DNA from: Sporosalibacterium faouarense
GTDB taxonomy: Bacteria; Bacillota; Clostridia; Tissierellales; VENL01
Reading direction: 5' to 3'
DNA length: 64,000 bases
Assembly: GCF_016765695.1 (NCBI RefSeq)
Contig: NZ_JAETGO010000084.1
Span: 1 to 64,000 of the forward strand
This document shows positions 19,050 to 28,632 of this stretch, one piece after another. The notes below the pieces were generated by a model. The model did no database searches. It was given only the letters and a program-made list of their open reading frames with translations, and was not told where the DNA came from. Positions within the stretch are counted from its first letter, which is position 1; every line of letters starts with the position of its first letter. Position numbers and translations under genes: made by a program.

Positions 19050-20330
19050 TTGAAAAAGTGTATCGCAGTAATTATGATTATATTATTCTTAGTAAATTTT
19101 TCAATTAATGTGTTTGCTGATACTCCAATAGTTACAAGTGAAGCAGCCATATTAATTGATGCAGAAACAGGTGAGGTTCTTTTTGAAAAAAATTCTCATG
19201 TTTCTCTTTATCCTGCTAGTACTACAAAAATAATGACAGGTATACTAGCTATAGAAAATTGTGATCTAGATGAAGAAGTAGTTATCCCAAGAGAAGCTAC
19301 TTTAGGAATCGAAGGAAGTCATATTGCTTTAGAGCCTGGTGAGGTCTTAACTATGGAAAATCTTTTATATGCATTGCTTATCGAATCAGCTAACGATGCT
19401 GCAAAGGCTATAGCAATACATATCTCTGGATCTGTAGAAGATTTCGCTAAATTAATGAATGAAAAGGCGAAGGAGTTAGGAGCCTATGATACTAATTTTG
19501 TCAATCCTAACGGTCTACATGATGATAATCATGTCACAACCGCCTACGATTTATCTTTAATAACTAGATATGCTATGAAAAATAAAGTATTTGCAAATAT
19601 CGTTAAGGAATATTTGTATACAATTGATACAACTAATAAGAAATCTGAGCCTAGATATTTAAAATCAAGTAATAAGATGCTTTATAGCGACGATGAGATT
19701 CGTGTAGATGGAAAGTATATACCAACTAAATACTATGGTGCTATAGGAGTTAAAACAGGTTATACCCCTGAAGCTAAAAACTGTCTTGTAACTGCAGTCA
19801 AAAGGGATAATCATACACTCATTACAGTTGTGTTGAAAGCAGTAGGTAGAAATCTATATGAAGATACTCATAATTTAATGAATTATGGATTTAAAAACTT
19901 TACTCTAGAAAACTTAGCATATAAAAACAGCTTTATAGAGAATATTAATGTTGAATCGGGTAATATTCCCTTTGCTACTGCTGTTATTGAAAAAGATTTG
20001 AAGGCAATAGTACCCAGTAGCAATGTAAATAATATAAAGAGCTTAATTAATCTTAATGGGGAAGTAAAAGCTCCCATTACGGAAGGTCAAGTTTTAGGAC
20101 AAGTTGACTATATGATTGATGATGAACTGGTAGGGTCTGTAAATATTGTTTCTGCTACTAATGTTACCAAAAAGACTTTACCCCCAACTCTAGATTATGC
20201 AAATGAAAAATTTCTTTTAAGAAAATGGTGGACGTGGCCAATAATTCTTTTATTATTAGTAATTGTTAATTTGAAAATTAGACAGCTAAGAAGAAGACGC
20301 AGAAGACAAAGAAGAACAATGTTTGTATAA
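19050..20330 (+). CDS. dacF: D-alanyl-D-alanine carboxypeptidase (DacF-like)
   Basis: Low-molecular-weight penicillin-binding protein (426 residues) that trims the terminal D-Ala of peptidoglycan stem peptides. Signal peptide to about residue 23; active-site motifs S57-TT-K60, S113-A-N115 and K235-T-G237; PBP5 C-terminal beta domain; then an anchor helix (WWTWPIILLLLVIVNL) and a very basic tail. TTG start with GAGGTGG. The promoter region has short inverted repeats (CTAATTT/AAATTAG; GTATAA/TTATAC). One of only three complete plus-strand genes here. Confidence 0.95.
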   Translation: MKKCIAVIMIILFLVNFSINVFADTPIVTSEAAILIDAETGEVLFEKNSHVSLYPASTTKIMTGILAIENCDLDEEVVIPREATLGIEGSHIALEPGEVLTMENLLYALLIESANDAAKAIAIHISGSVEDFAKLMNEKAKELGAYDTNFVNPNGLHDDNHVTTAYDLSLITRYAMKNKVFANIVKEYLYTIDTTNKKSEPRYLKSSNKMLYSDDEIRVDGKYIPTKYYGAIGVKTGYTPEAKNCLVTAVKRDNHTLITVVLKAVGRNLYEDTHNLMNYGFKNFTLENLAYKNSFIENINVESGNIPFATAVIEKDLKAIVPSSNVNNIKSLINLNGEVKAPITEGQVLGQVDYMIDDELVGSVNIVSATNVTKKTLPPTLDYANEKFLLRKWWTWPIILLLLVIVNLKIRQLRRRRRRQRRTMFV

Positions 20331-20336
20331 TAATTA

Positions 20337-20362
20337 CCCCCTAGATAATATTATCTAGGGGG
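20337..20362. terminator. Palindromic bidirectional terminator between dacF and rsfS
   Basis: A perfect 26-bp palindrome with arms CCCCCTAGATAAT/ATTATCTAGGGGG between convergent genes. Uridine runs are short on both sides, so strength is uncertain. Confidence 0.65.
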
Positions 20363-20370
20363 TTTCGATA

Positions 20371-20730
20371 TTAAAAGCTGGCTACATCTACCTCCACTTC
20401 TTCAGCATCTATCCATAATCTTTCTAAATTGTAAAACTCTCTATCTTCTTTATGGAAAACATGGACCACTATATCTCCAAAATCTAGTAGTACCCATTTG
20501 CCAGTATCATATCCTTCCTTATTCAAAAGCTCATACCCTGCTTCCTTCATCTTATCATCGATTTCATCTGATATTGATAACACTTGTCTTTTTGAGTTTC
20601 CACTCAATATCACAAAATAATCTCCTATAGTAGTCAAATCAGATATCTTCAATACTTTTATATCAAAGGCTTTTTTATCGTCGGCAGCAGATACTATAGT
20701 TTTTAATTCATCATTTAAAATTTCTGACAC
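20371..20730 (-). CDS. rsfS: Ribosomal silencing factor RsfS
   Basis: A 119-residue RsfS/Iojap protein that binds L14 of the 50S subunit and blocks subunit joining in starvation. Conserved stretch ISDLTTIGDYFVILSGNSKRQV and DFGDIVVHVFHKEDREFYNLERLW. GTG start with AGGAGG. Follows yqeK and nadD in the usual Bacillota order nadD-yqeK-rsfS. Confidence 0.96.
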   Translation of the reverse strand: MSEILNDELKTIVSAADDKKAFDIKVLKISDLTTIGDYFVILSGNSKRQVLSISDEIDDKMKEAGYELLNKEGYDTGKWVLLDFGDIVVHVFHKEDREFYNLERLWIDAEEVEVDVASF

Positions 20731-20741
20731 TTAATTACCTC

Positions 20742-21335
20742 CTATTTATCTTTTAAATTGAAAATTATTGAGTTTCTAGCTTTAATGGTATCTATATGTA
20801 TAGTAAGACCTTTATCAATAACATACTTAATAGTGCTTCCCATGGCTAGAAGTAATGCCTTGTCCAAATCCACATATGCTATTCTTCGAATATCATCTAC
20901 TCCTGAAAATATCCTTCCGGGCTCAATATAATCAGCTAAATAAATTATCTTCTCTAGTAAAGTCATATTAGCCTTTCCTGTAGTATGTATGTTAATAGCA
21001 TTAAGTATATCTTCATCCTCAACTTCATATATTATTTTGGCTAAAACCGCTCCTACAGGCCCATGGAGTAATCCTCTATTATTTTTCATAACATCATCTT
21101 GAATTATACCAAAATCTTTAGCCTTTTTCAATATTTCATCGGCGTTTTGCAGTTTGCCGCAATCATGCAAAAGTCCTGCGATGGCTGCCTTTCTCTCAGA
21201 GCAATTATACTTCTGAGCTAATTTAATAGCTGTTTTTGCAACTCCCAGAGAATGTTCATATCTAGCTTCTCCTATAGCCTCTTTTAAGACTTTATGTTTT
21301 TCTTTATCTCCTAGTATCTCATAATGAAATCTCAT
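20742..21335 (-). CDS. yqeK: HD-domain phosphohydrolase YqeK (Ap4A hydrolase type)
   Basis: A 197-residue HD hydrolase, the family that splits diadenosine tetraphosphate symmetrically. The metal site shows as H(28)SLGVAKTA, then LLHDCGKL and a later LADYIEPGR. The ATG lies one base behind the nadD stop, with GGGGGG as ribosome site. Confidence 0.94.
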   Translation of the reverse strand: MRFHYEILGDKEKHKVLKEAIGEARYEHSLGVAKTAIKLAQKYNCSERKAAIAGLLHDCGKLQNADEILKKAKDFGIIQDDVMKNNRGLLHGPVGAVLAKIIYEVEDEDILNAINIHTTGKANMTLLEKIIYLADYIEPGRIFSGVDDIRRIAYVDLDKALLLAMGSTIKYVIDKGLTIHIDTIKARNSIIFNLKDK

Positions 21336-21338
21336 ATA

Positions 21339-21980
21339 TCAAAACAACCCCCCATTTTCACTACTTTTATACAAGTTATTTTTATATATGTAATGCTCTA
21401 CTGATTCAGGCAAAAGATATTTTATACTTTGATTGTTATTAATTCTATTTCTTATATCAGTTGATGAAATCTGAAGAGCAGGTACTATTAGGGTGTATAT
21501 ACTTCTATTATATTTTTTTTCAAGCTTTTCGATACCCTTTTGCATTTTTTCTAAACCAAATCCTGGTCTAGTAGCTGCTACAAAATTACATAAAGTTAGT
21601 AGTTCATTTACATTTTTCCATGTAGGTAAATCTAATATAGCATCCGCTCCAGTTATAAAATAAAAATCCACTTCTTCATTGAATACTTCATTTAATTTTT
21701 TAATCGTATCAACAGTATATGTCTTTCCTGCTCTATCCATCTCAATTGAAGATACTTCAAAGTATGGATTGCTTATTGTTGCTAATAATGTCATTTGATA
21801 CCTATGTTCAGGCTCTGTTACGTTGCTTAAGTTCTTATGAGGAGGTTGTCCTGAAGGAATAAATATTACCTTATCAAGGTTAAACTTATTCCTTACCTCT
21901 TCAGCTATTACTAGATGTCCTATATGTATAGGATCAAAGGTTCCTCCCATAATTCCGTATTTTTTGCTTTTGTCTGACAT
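21339..21980 (-). CDS. nadD: Nicotinate-nucleotide adenylyltransferase NadD
   Basis: A 213-residue enzyme that makes NaAD in NAD synthesis. Nucleotidyltransferase signature GIMGGTFDPIHIGHL at about 8-22 and SSTDIRNRI near the C-terminus. The ATG at 21980 has GGAGGTAATC upstream; the frame extends eight codons earlier without a ribosome site. Coupled to yqeK. Confidence 0.96.
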   Translation of the reverse strand: MSDKSKKYGIMGGTFDPIHIGHLVIAEEVRNKFNLDKVIFIPSGQPPHKNLSNVTEPEHRYQMTLLATISNPYFEVSSIEMDRAGKTYTVDTIKKLNEVFNEEVDFYFITGADAILDLPTWKNVNELLTLCNFVAATRPGFGLEKMQKGIEKLEKKYNRSIYTLIVPALQISSTDIRNRINNNQSIKYLLPESVEHYIYKNNLYKSSENGGLF

Positions 21981-22094
21981 TTGATTACCTCCAGTTACTT
22001 TCACTACATCATATTATATATTATCATAACTATATTTTAAACTCTTTAACTTGATTTTTAACAGGAGGCTATTAAATACCATACTTCTTACATA

Positions 22095-22286
22095 TTAATA
22101 TTGATCTATGAAGCTCTTAATTTCATTGATTTCTTTCTTATCTATGCACTGAATACTATCTATTGATTCTTCTTCAAAATTTTTAAAATAGGCTGTTAGT
22201 TCTCCATTTTCGCCATCTTCATATCTAATACATTTGAATCCTTTATCATACAATTTTTTAACTCTCTCTAAATTTCTTTTATCCAT
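22095..22286 (-). CDS. Small conserved-type protein of unknown function
   Basis: A 63-residue acidic protein (MDKRNLERVKKLYDKGFKCIRYEDGENGELTAYFKNFEEESID...) with a strong GAAAGGAGA site seven bases before its ATG, which supports translation. It looks like a small alpha/beta fold. It sits between nadD and yhbY with its own 5' spacing. I do not recognise the family. Confidence 0.7.
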   Translation of the reverse strand: MDKRNLERVKKLYDKGFKCIRYEDGENGELTAYFKNFEEESIDSIQCIDKKEINEIKSFIDQY

Positions 22287-22377
22287 TGATATTCTCCTTT
22301 CAATTTTATAAATAATGGATTTGCTTATTTACAAATAAATATATTTTCCCATAAACATTTATTGTGAAATTTTCTCA

Positions 22378-22418
22378 AAAATATAAAGAGATTGGTATTT
22401 ACCAATCTCTTTATATTA
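22378..22418 (-). terminator. Terminator of the obgE-yhbY unit
   Basis: A 16-17-bp stem (AGAGATTGGTA/TACCAATCTCT core extended by TATA pairs) with a three-base loop, followed on the minus strand by TATTTTTGAG. Confidence 0.85.
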
Positions 22419-22447
22419 TTTACCTATTATGCAATTTGTATTATATT

Positions 22448-22741
22448 TTATTTTGGTAATTCAATTTGCTTATTATCTTCAGATTCTCTATAAATAATAA
22501 ATTTATTACCTATGCTTTGTACAAACTCAGCATTAGTTTTTTGTGCTACCTCGTTAGCAGCCTCCTTGGAATCCATAAAACTATTATCTAAAACATTTAC
22601 TTTAATGATTTCTCTAGCTTCTAGAGCATCATCAACTTGCTTAATAAAGTTTTCAGTTATTCCATTCTTTCCTAATTGAAAAATTGGATCGATTCCATGA
22701 GATAAACTCTTCAAGTAGCTTCTTTGCTTACCAGTTAACAA
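22448..22741 (-). CDS. yhbY: YhbY (CRS1/YhbY-domain) RNA-binding protein
   Basis: A 97-residue KH-like RNA-binding protein linked to 50S assembly: LTGKQRSYLKSLSHGIDPIFQLGKNGIT with the family GKxG motif. I prefer the TTG at 22741, eight bases after AAAGGAG, over the GTG at 22750 that overlaps the ribosome site; this gives the usual M-L-T-G-K-Q-R start. Downstream of obgE. Confidence 0.93.
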   Translation of the reverse strand: MLTGKQRSYLKSLSHGIDPIFQLGKNGITENFIKQVDDALEAREIIKVNVLDNSFMDSKEAANEVAQKTNAEFVQSIGNKFIIYRESEDNKQIELPK

Positions 22742-22788
22742 TAAAGACACTCCTTTAAACGCTATTGTATAAATTATTTAGTAATAAA

Positions 22789-22971
22789 TTATACTTCTAC
22801 TTCTTTTCTAGAAATTCTTCTGTGGTTTTCATAATTCTTACTTCCTTTTTTCCAACCACTTCTATTTTTTTCACCGGGGTTATATTTTTCGTTTATTACG
22901 AAATCTCCCTTTGCAATGCAGTAATATGTTGCTTGATTCTCTTTACAATTGTTGCACTGTAAACAGTTCAT
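22789..22971 (-). CDS. Small Cys-rich (zinc-ribbon-like) protein
   Basis: A 60-residue protein with CLQCNNC-x8-C at the N-terminus (Cys3, 6, 9 and 18), a likely metal knuckle, and a basic C-terminal half. ATG behind AAGGAAA and a more distant GGAGG. It lies between obgE and yhbY in the same direction with short gaps. Supported by cysteine spacing and context rather than by a family I can name. Confidence 0.55.
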   Translation of the reverse strand: MNCLQCNNCKENQATYYCIAKGDFVINEKYNPGEKNRSGWKKGSKNYENHRRISRKEVEV

Positions 22972-22991
22972 TTTCCTTCTTGACCTCCATT

Positions 22992-24275
<1,284 letters not shown>

Positions 24276-24404
24276 TTATATCATCCTTACTGTATATTAA
24301 GTTAAGTATAGACTTAAATTAATAATATTATTATACTTATATTATAGCTGATGTCAACTACAAATATTATTCCAAAAAATAAATTCTTTATAATTGATTT
24401 TTGC

Positions 24405-25217
24405 TTAGCTATATAAAAGCTTAGAATAAATATTATCCTCTGAATCTAAAGTTTTTTCATTATCATATTCAAAAAATATACATAGCTCTAGATCATTAAA
24501 TAATACATTTCTATAAATTCCTTTAATCTTATTAGCTAAGTTTTTAAATTCCTCTCCACAAAGAATAAATTCTATTCTATCTTTATACTCTTGTATTTTA
24601 ATGGTAAGTAGGCTCATTTCTCCATTAGCTCTTAGATAATCTAGTAGTTCTTTAATGACTTTTTCCAGTTCAAACACAATCTTATCTTCATTATCTATTT
24701 GTCTTAAATTGCTATCTATATATTTTTCCACATTAAATGTAATAAGAATTCCTAAATTATCAGCTTCATTGATCATTTTCATTAATACAAAAGAAATAGA
24801 TGGAATTGATATTCTAAAAGCTTTACTCATGCTGGAATTTATTGATGTAACCTTTTTGATATGCTCAATTGCCATATCTTCTTTATGTAACTGGAGATAA
24901 CCATAAATAATTTGAAAAAAGTTCATAAAATCATGGCGTTGATTACTAGCCAATTTTTTCAAACTATCTATATATCCACTGCTTATTAGGCTAATTGCCT
25001 CACAATTAGTCTTACCTTTACATATAGTAATTCTTGACATTTCAAATAAAGATAATAGCGAAACAAGTAACAAAATAGATAAAAATATTAAATTACTATT
25101 TAATCTAAACTGATTTTTTACTAAAAGATTAATGATACACATTATAGTGACAACAAGCTGCAAAGTTGCATATACTTTAATTTTATTTCCCCTTATCCAA
25201 TAAAGTATCCCCTTAAT
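24405..25217 (-). CDS. Spo0B-like membrane phosphotransferase/sensor-kinase-like protein
   Basis: Carries the Spo0B alpha-helical hairpin with its phosphorylatable histidine in NQRHDFMNFFQIIYGYLQL, after two N-terminal membrane helices, then a degenerate ATPase-like C-terminal domain. The place between rpmA and obgE is that of spo0B in Bacillus, so a role in relaying phosphate to Spo0A or a relative is likely. The start is unclear. The first conventional start codon is TTG at 25163, with no ribosome site and inside the first helix. The frame stays open upstream, and ATT at 25217 stands five bases behind AAGGGGGAG, giving (M)KGILYWIRGNKIKVYATLQLVVTIM and a complete helix. I list the longer form (270 residues) as a hypothesis. 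Confidence 0.75.
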   Translation of the reverse strand: MKGILYWIRGNKIKVYATLQLVVTIMCIINLLVKNQFRLNSNLIFLSILLLVSLLSLFEMSRITICKGKTNCEAISLISSGYIDSLKKLASNQRHDFMNFFQIIYGYLQLHKEDMAIEHIKKVTSINSSMSKAFRISIPSISFVLMKMINEADNLGILITFNVEKYIDSNLRQIDNEDKIVFELEKVIKELLDYLRANGEMSLLTIKIQEYKDRIEFILCGEEFKNLANKIKGIYRNVLFNDLELCIFFEYDNEKTLDSEDNIYSKLLYS

Positions 25218-25274
25218 AAGATCTCCCCCTTATCTTTCCCCTCATTGAATATTTTACCATATATAAAATTATTG

Positions 25275-25308
25275 TAAATAAAAAAACCTACCAGATAAGG
25301 TAGGTTTT
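25275..25308 (-). terminator. Terminator of the rplU-prp-rpmA operon
   Basis: The stem AAAACCTACC/GGTAGGTTTT with a six-base loop is followed on the minus strand by a run of T (TTTTTTTATTT). Confidence 0.92.
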
Positions 25309-25314
25309 ATAGGC

Positions 25315-25614
25315 TTATTCAGCGTCCACTGCAGCTTTTACAGGATAAATGCTTACCTGTTTTTTATTCTTTCCTTTTCTTTCAAACTTTACAACTCCAT
25401 CTGCCTTTGCGAATAGAGTATCATCTCCACCTATTCCTACATTTTGACCAGGATGGATCTTAGTTCCTCTTTGTCTAACTAATATATTACCTGCTAATAC
25501 AAATTGTCCGTCAGCTCTTTTCACACCTAATCTCTTAGATTCACTGTCACGACCGTTCTTTGTACTACCAACACCTTTTTTATGTGCAAACAACTGTAGA
25601 TTTAACTTTAACAT
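25315..25614 (-). CDS. rpmA: 50S ribosomal protein L27 with cleavable N-terminal extension
   Basis: A 99-residue L27. The ATG at 25614 has GGAGGTG upstream. It begins [24 protein letters not shown]: the nine-residue extension ending in L-Q-L-F is removed by the Prp protease in Bacillota so that the AHKK end can reach the peptidyl-transferase centre. The prp gene lies directly upstream, overlapping the ribosome site. Confidence 0.97.
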   Translation of the reverse strand: MLKLNLQLFAHKKGVGSTKNGRDSESKRLGVKRADGQFVLAGNILVRQRGTKIHPGQNVGIGGDDTLFAKADGVVKFERKGKNKKQVSIYPVKAAVDAE

Positions 25615-25618
25615 CTCT

Positions 25619-25966
25619 TTACACCTCCCCGTACTCGAGAGTAATATACTTAGGATATACTTCAAGTAATTGCTTCATTCCGACTTCCATTACTTGAAAT
25701 ACAGTTTGTGCTTTATCCAACATATCATTATCAATATAATCAGGGATACTAAGTTCAAAGTATCCATCTTCATCACAAACTTTAATAAAAACATCTTCTT
25801 CTGGAATATTACAAACTTTTATAATAGAAGCATAAGTTGTATGGGCCAATATAGATATAGCAGCACATACGATATCTTCTCCAGATTGTGCAAATCCAGA
25901 ATGTCCCTCAACAATGTATTTTAGAACATTTCCATTGTTATCCTTAAAAATACTAACTCTAGTCAT
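25619..25966 (-). CDS. prp: Ribosomal-processing cysteine protease Prp
   Basis: A 115-residue protease (YsxB family) with the dyad His22 in EGHSGFA and Cys34 in [10 protein letters not shown]. It cleaves the N-terminal extension of L27, whose recognition sequence is visible in the next gene. Located between rplU and rpmA as in other Bacillota. Confidence 0.96.
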   Translation of the reverse strand: MTRVSIFKDNNGNVLKYIVEGHSGFAQSGEDIVCAAISILAHTTYASIIKVCNIPEEDVFIKVCDEDGYFELSIPDYIDNDMLDKAQTVFQVMEVGMKQLLEVYPKYITLEYGEV

Positions 25967-25973
25967 ATTAACA

Positions 25974-26285
25974 CTATCCGTTAATGTTGCTTATTTTCAG
26001 TTTTGTATAAGGTTGACGATGTCCTTGTTTCTTTCTGTAGTCCTTTTTTGACTTATACTTGAAAACGATGATTTTCTTAGCTTTTCCTTGCTCTACAACC
26101 TCTGCTTCAACAGCAGCACCTTCTAAGTATGGTTTTCCAACTTTTAAATCTTCATCTCCTGCAATTAAAAGAACTTTGTCAAGGGTAATCTTGTCTCCAG
26201 CTTCACCATTAAGCTTTTCAACAAATACTGTATCGCCTTCTTGAACTCTATACTGTTTTCCACCAGTTTCTATTACTGCGTACAT
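25974..26285 (-). CDS. rplU: 50S ribosomal protein L21
   Basis: A 103-residue L21 ([25 protein letters not shown]... [24 protein letters not shown]). First gene of rplU-prp-rpmA. ATG preceded by GAGGAGGTG. Controlled by a leader RNA at 26300-26365. Confidence 0.98.
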   Translation of the reverse strand: MYAVIETGGKQYRVQEGDTVFVEKLNGEAGDKITLDKVLLIAGDEDLKVGKPYLEGAAVEAEVVEQGKAKKIIVFKYKSKKDYRKKQGHRQPYTKLKISNING

Positions 26286-26299
26286 TATTTCAGCACCTC

Positions 26300-26365
26300 C
26301 TCAATCCAGTCTCGCCAATGTGAGGTAACATACTTTTAAAACCTACATTGTGCGGCTACTTACAG
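26300..26365 (-). promoter_or_regulatory. L21 leader RNA (autoregulatory 5' region of rplU)
   Basis: Between promoter and rplU the transcript carries GTAGCCGCACAATGTAGGT, then ACCTCACATTGGCGAGACTGG. CAATGT-AGGT pairs with ACCT-C-ACATTG and the flanking CCGCA and GGCGAGACUGG parts match the L21 leader family of Bacillota as I remember it, which binds L21 to limit its own synthesis. Confidence 0.85.
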
Positions 26366-26371
26366 ATTCTA

Positions 26372-26400
26372 ATTTTAGCAGATTTGCAATGCTTTGTCAA
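26372..26400 (-). promoter_or_regulatory. Promoter of rplU operon
   Basis: TTGACA (26395-26400) and TAAAAT (26372-26377) on the minus strand, exactly 17 bases apart; transcription would start near 26365, at the edge of the leader RNA. Confidence 0.9.
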
Positions 26401-27909
26401 CTAACTACTTAAACTAATTTCCATTAATTTTTTCATGTTTTCAGTTTTTCCCATACTCTTTATATTTATGTCATTAAAATGAAGCTCTTTTGTACTGTTA
26501 ACTAAAATACTAATCTCAAATTTTTCTTCTAATTCCTTCAATACATCTCTATTATTCTTATGCAAAATTTCATTTAGCTCTGGATTCACTTCTACTAGCA
26601 CAGCTTCAGAATTTGTATGTAGCTTTATTCTTTTTAATTCAGTACGAAGCTTGTTTATTACTACATGCTCTGAAGATACTTTACCCTTACCACTGCAATA
26701 AGGACATTCTCTTAACAATTTAGTAGTTAACCTTTTTCTGGCCTTCTTCCTTGTCATTTCAACTAACCCTAATTGAGTCATACCCAATACTGCTGCCTTT
26801 GTTCTATCTTTCTTTAGAGATTCTTCTAAGGCTTTAAGAACTAAATTATCATCATCCTTATTATTCATATCTATGAAATCTATGATTATTATTCCACCAA
26901 TATTTCTTAATCTCAACTGCTTTGCTATGGCTCTAGCTGCTTCTAAATTCGTTTTAACTACAGTATCTTCCAGATTTGTTTTGCCAACATATTTCCCTGT
27001 ATTTACATCTATTGAAGTTAATGCTTCGGTCTCATCTATTACTATGTAGCCTCCGCTTTTTAGCCATACTTTTCTCTCTAAAGCATGACTTATTTGAGAC
27101 TCTATCCCATAATGTCCAAATATGTCATGACTATTGTCAAAATACTCTACTTTAGATTGTAAATGAGGTGAAATAAGCTCTACCAATTCAACAATACTCT
27201 TATATTTATCTCGATCATTTATAACCAAACGTTTAGATTCTGATGTAAACATATCTCTTACTACTCTGTGTACTAAGTCTAAGTCTCTATAAATAGTTCT
27301 AGGTGCAAATCCCAAATTTCTTTCTCTATCTATTTTATTGAACAACTTAAGCAAAAACTTCATATCATCCTTTAACTCTTCCATGCCTTTTCCTTCTGCA
27401 GCTGTTCTAAGGATTACTCCAATATTATCTGGCTTTATCTCTTCCATTATCCCTTTGAGTCTATCTCGTTCGTTTTCATTAGTAATTCTTCTTGATATCC
27501 CAATATAATTAGTGTACGGCATTAGAACTAAATTCCTACCTGGCAAAGTTATATGGGTTGTAATTCTAGCTCCCTTTGTTCCAAAAGGCTCTTTAATAAC
27601 TTGCACTATTAGTTCTAGTCCAGTTTTAACCACATCTTTTATTGAAATATTCTTCAAATCTATATCTTTATTTAAGATCATACTTTTAGGTATGGCATCC
27701 TTTATATGTAAGAAAGCGTTTTTTTCAAAACCAATATCTACAAAGGCCGCTTCCATTCCTGGTAAAACGTTAACAACCCTACCTTTATATACATTTCCTA
27801 GAATTTTATTACCATCTTCCCTCTCTATATAAAGCTCTACTAAATCATCATCTTCAAGAATTGCCACCCTATCTTGTTTAAAACCTACATCTATTATTAT
27901 CTCATTCAT
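26401..27909 (-). CDS. rng: Ribonuclease G/E family endoribonuclease
   Basis: A 502-residue RNase: N-terminal S1 domain (about 35-120), catalytic DNase I-like region with Asp301 (LTSIDVNTGKY) and Asp344 (IIIDFIDMNN) binding Mg2+, and the zinc-link cysteines C402-PY-C405. It lacks the long RNase E tail, so it is the short RNase G type used in rRNA maturation and mRNA decay. ATG with AGGAGAGG. In Clostridia it typically follows the two radical-SAM-linked genes as here. Its stop lies beside the rplU promoter. Confidence 0.95.
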   Translation of the reverse strand: MNEIIIDVGFKQDRVAILEDDDLVELYIEREDGNKILGNVYKGRVVNVLPGMEAAFVDIGFEKNAFLHIKDAIPKSMILNKDIDLKNISIKDVVKTGLELIVQVIKEPFGTKGARITTHITLPGRNLVLMPYTNYIGISRRITNENERDRLKGIMEEIKPDNIGVILRTAAEGKGMEELKDDMKFLLKLFNKIDRERNLGFAPRTIYRDLDLVHRVVRDMFTSESKRLVINDRDKYKSIVELVELISPHLQSKVEYFDNSHDIFGHYGIESQISHALERKVWLKSGGYIVIDETEALTSIDVNTGKYVGKTNLEDTVVKTNLEAARAIAKQLRLRNIGGIIIIDFIDMNNKDDDNLVLKALEESLKKDRTKAAVLGMTQLGLVEMTRKKARKRLTTKLLRECPYCSGKGKVSSEHVVINKLRTELKRIKLHTNSEAVLVEVNPELNEILHKNNRDVLKELEEKFEISILVNSTKELHFNDINIKSMGKTENMKKLMEISLSS

Positions 27910-27930
27910 AAAACCTCTCCTAAAAATTTA

Positions 27931-28632
27931 TTATATCGGTGTAGTAATATTATTTTCTTCTTCAATGAACAACTCCAATCTTTGAATTTTAGTTTTATCT
28001 TCTATTATATCCAAATTACTATAGTTATTAAAAGCCCATATCAAATCTTCTGGCTTAAGATTACCAGTACTACCTGTTTTTAACATAACCTTAAAAATAA
28101 CCGAATTATTATCGAAGCTAAAAATATCAAAATCCTTTATAAACTCTCTTATATTAACATCTCTTTTCTTTATTTTTCCTCTTTTTTTCTTTGTCTTTGT
28201 GATTATAATTTCGTCTTTATTTAAGAAATCATCTAACTCTTTTTGTAAAACATCTTCATCAATTGTATTTTCAAGATTAATTTTAATTATATAAGATGAC
28301 CATCTTATCAATGACATGATAGATTTCTTATCATCTGTATATTGTGATTTAATAATTCTAATTGATTTAGGTAAAAACTTATTTGTCATTTCAATAAAAC
28401 TCTCTATAGGAATCTGCCTATCTAACTCTAGATCAAAGTATTCACCATGACTAGTAACACCTAAAGGAAGAGCTGTTGCTAGAGATAGTTTAGGTTGAGG
28501 GTTATAGCCTTCTGTATATTTTACAGGTATATCGGCTCTTCTAAAACACCTTTGAAATAATCTCATAAGGTCTAAATGTCCAATAAATATCATTTCATTT
28601 TCTTTTGTAAATTTACCTCTTATTTTTATCAT
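27931..28632 (-). CDS. TIGR03936-family protein (DUF2344), partner of radical SAM protein
   Basis: A 233-residue protein of the DUF2344 family (MIKIRGKFTKENEMIFIGHLDLMRLFQRCFRRADIPVKYTEGYNPQPKLSLATALPLGV), usually encoded behind or fused to a TIGR03960 radical SAM protein. The ATG at 28632 overlaps the stop of the upstream gene by one base (TAATG) and has GGGGGTG seven bases away. The role is unproven; the constant link to rng and rplU suggests RNA or ribosome modification. Confidence 0.92.
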   Translation of the reverse strand: MIKIRGKFTKENEMIFIGHLDLMRLFQRCFRRADIPVKYTEGYNPQPKLSLATALPLGVTSHGEYFDLELDRQIPIESFIEMTNKFLPKSIRIIKSQYTDDKKSIMSLIRWSSYIIKINLENTIDEDVLQKELDDFLNKDEIIITKTKKKRGKIKKRDVNIREFIKDFDIFSFDNNSVIFKVMLKTGSTGNLKPEDLIWAFNNYSNLDIIEDKTKIQRLELFIEEENNITTPI

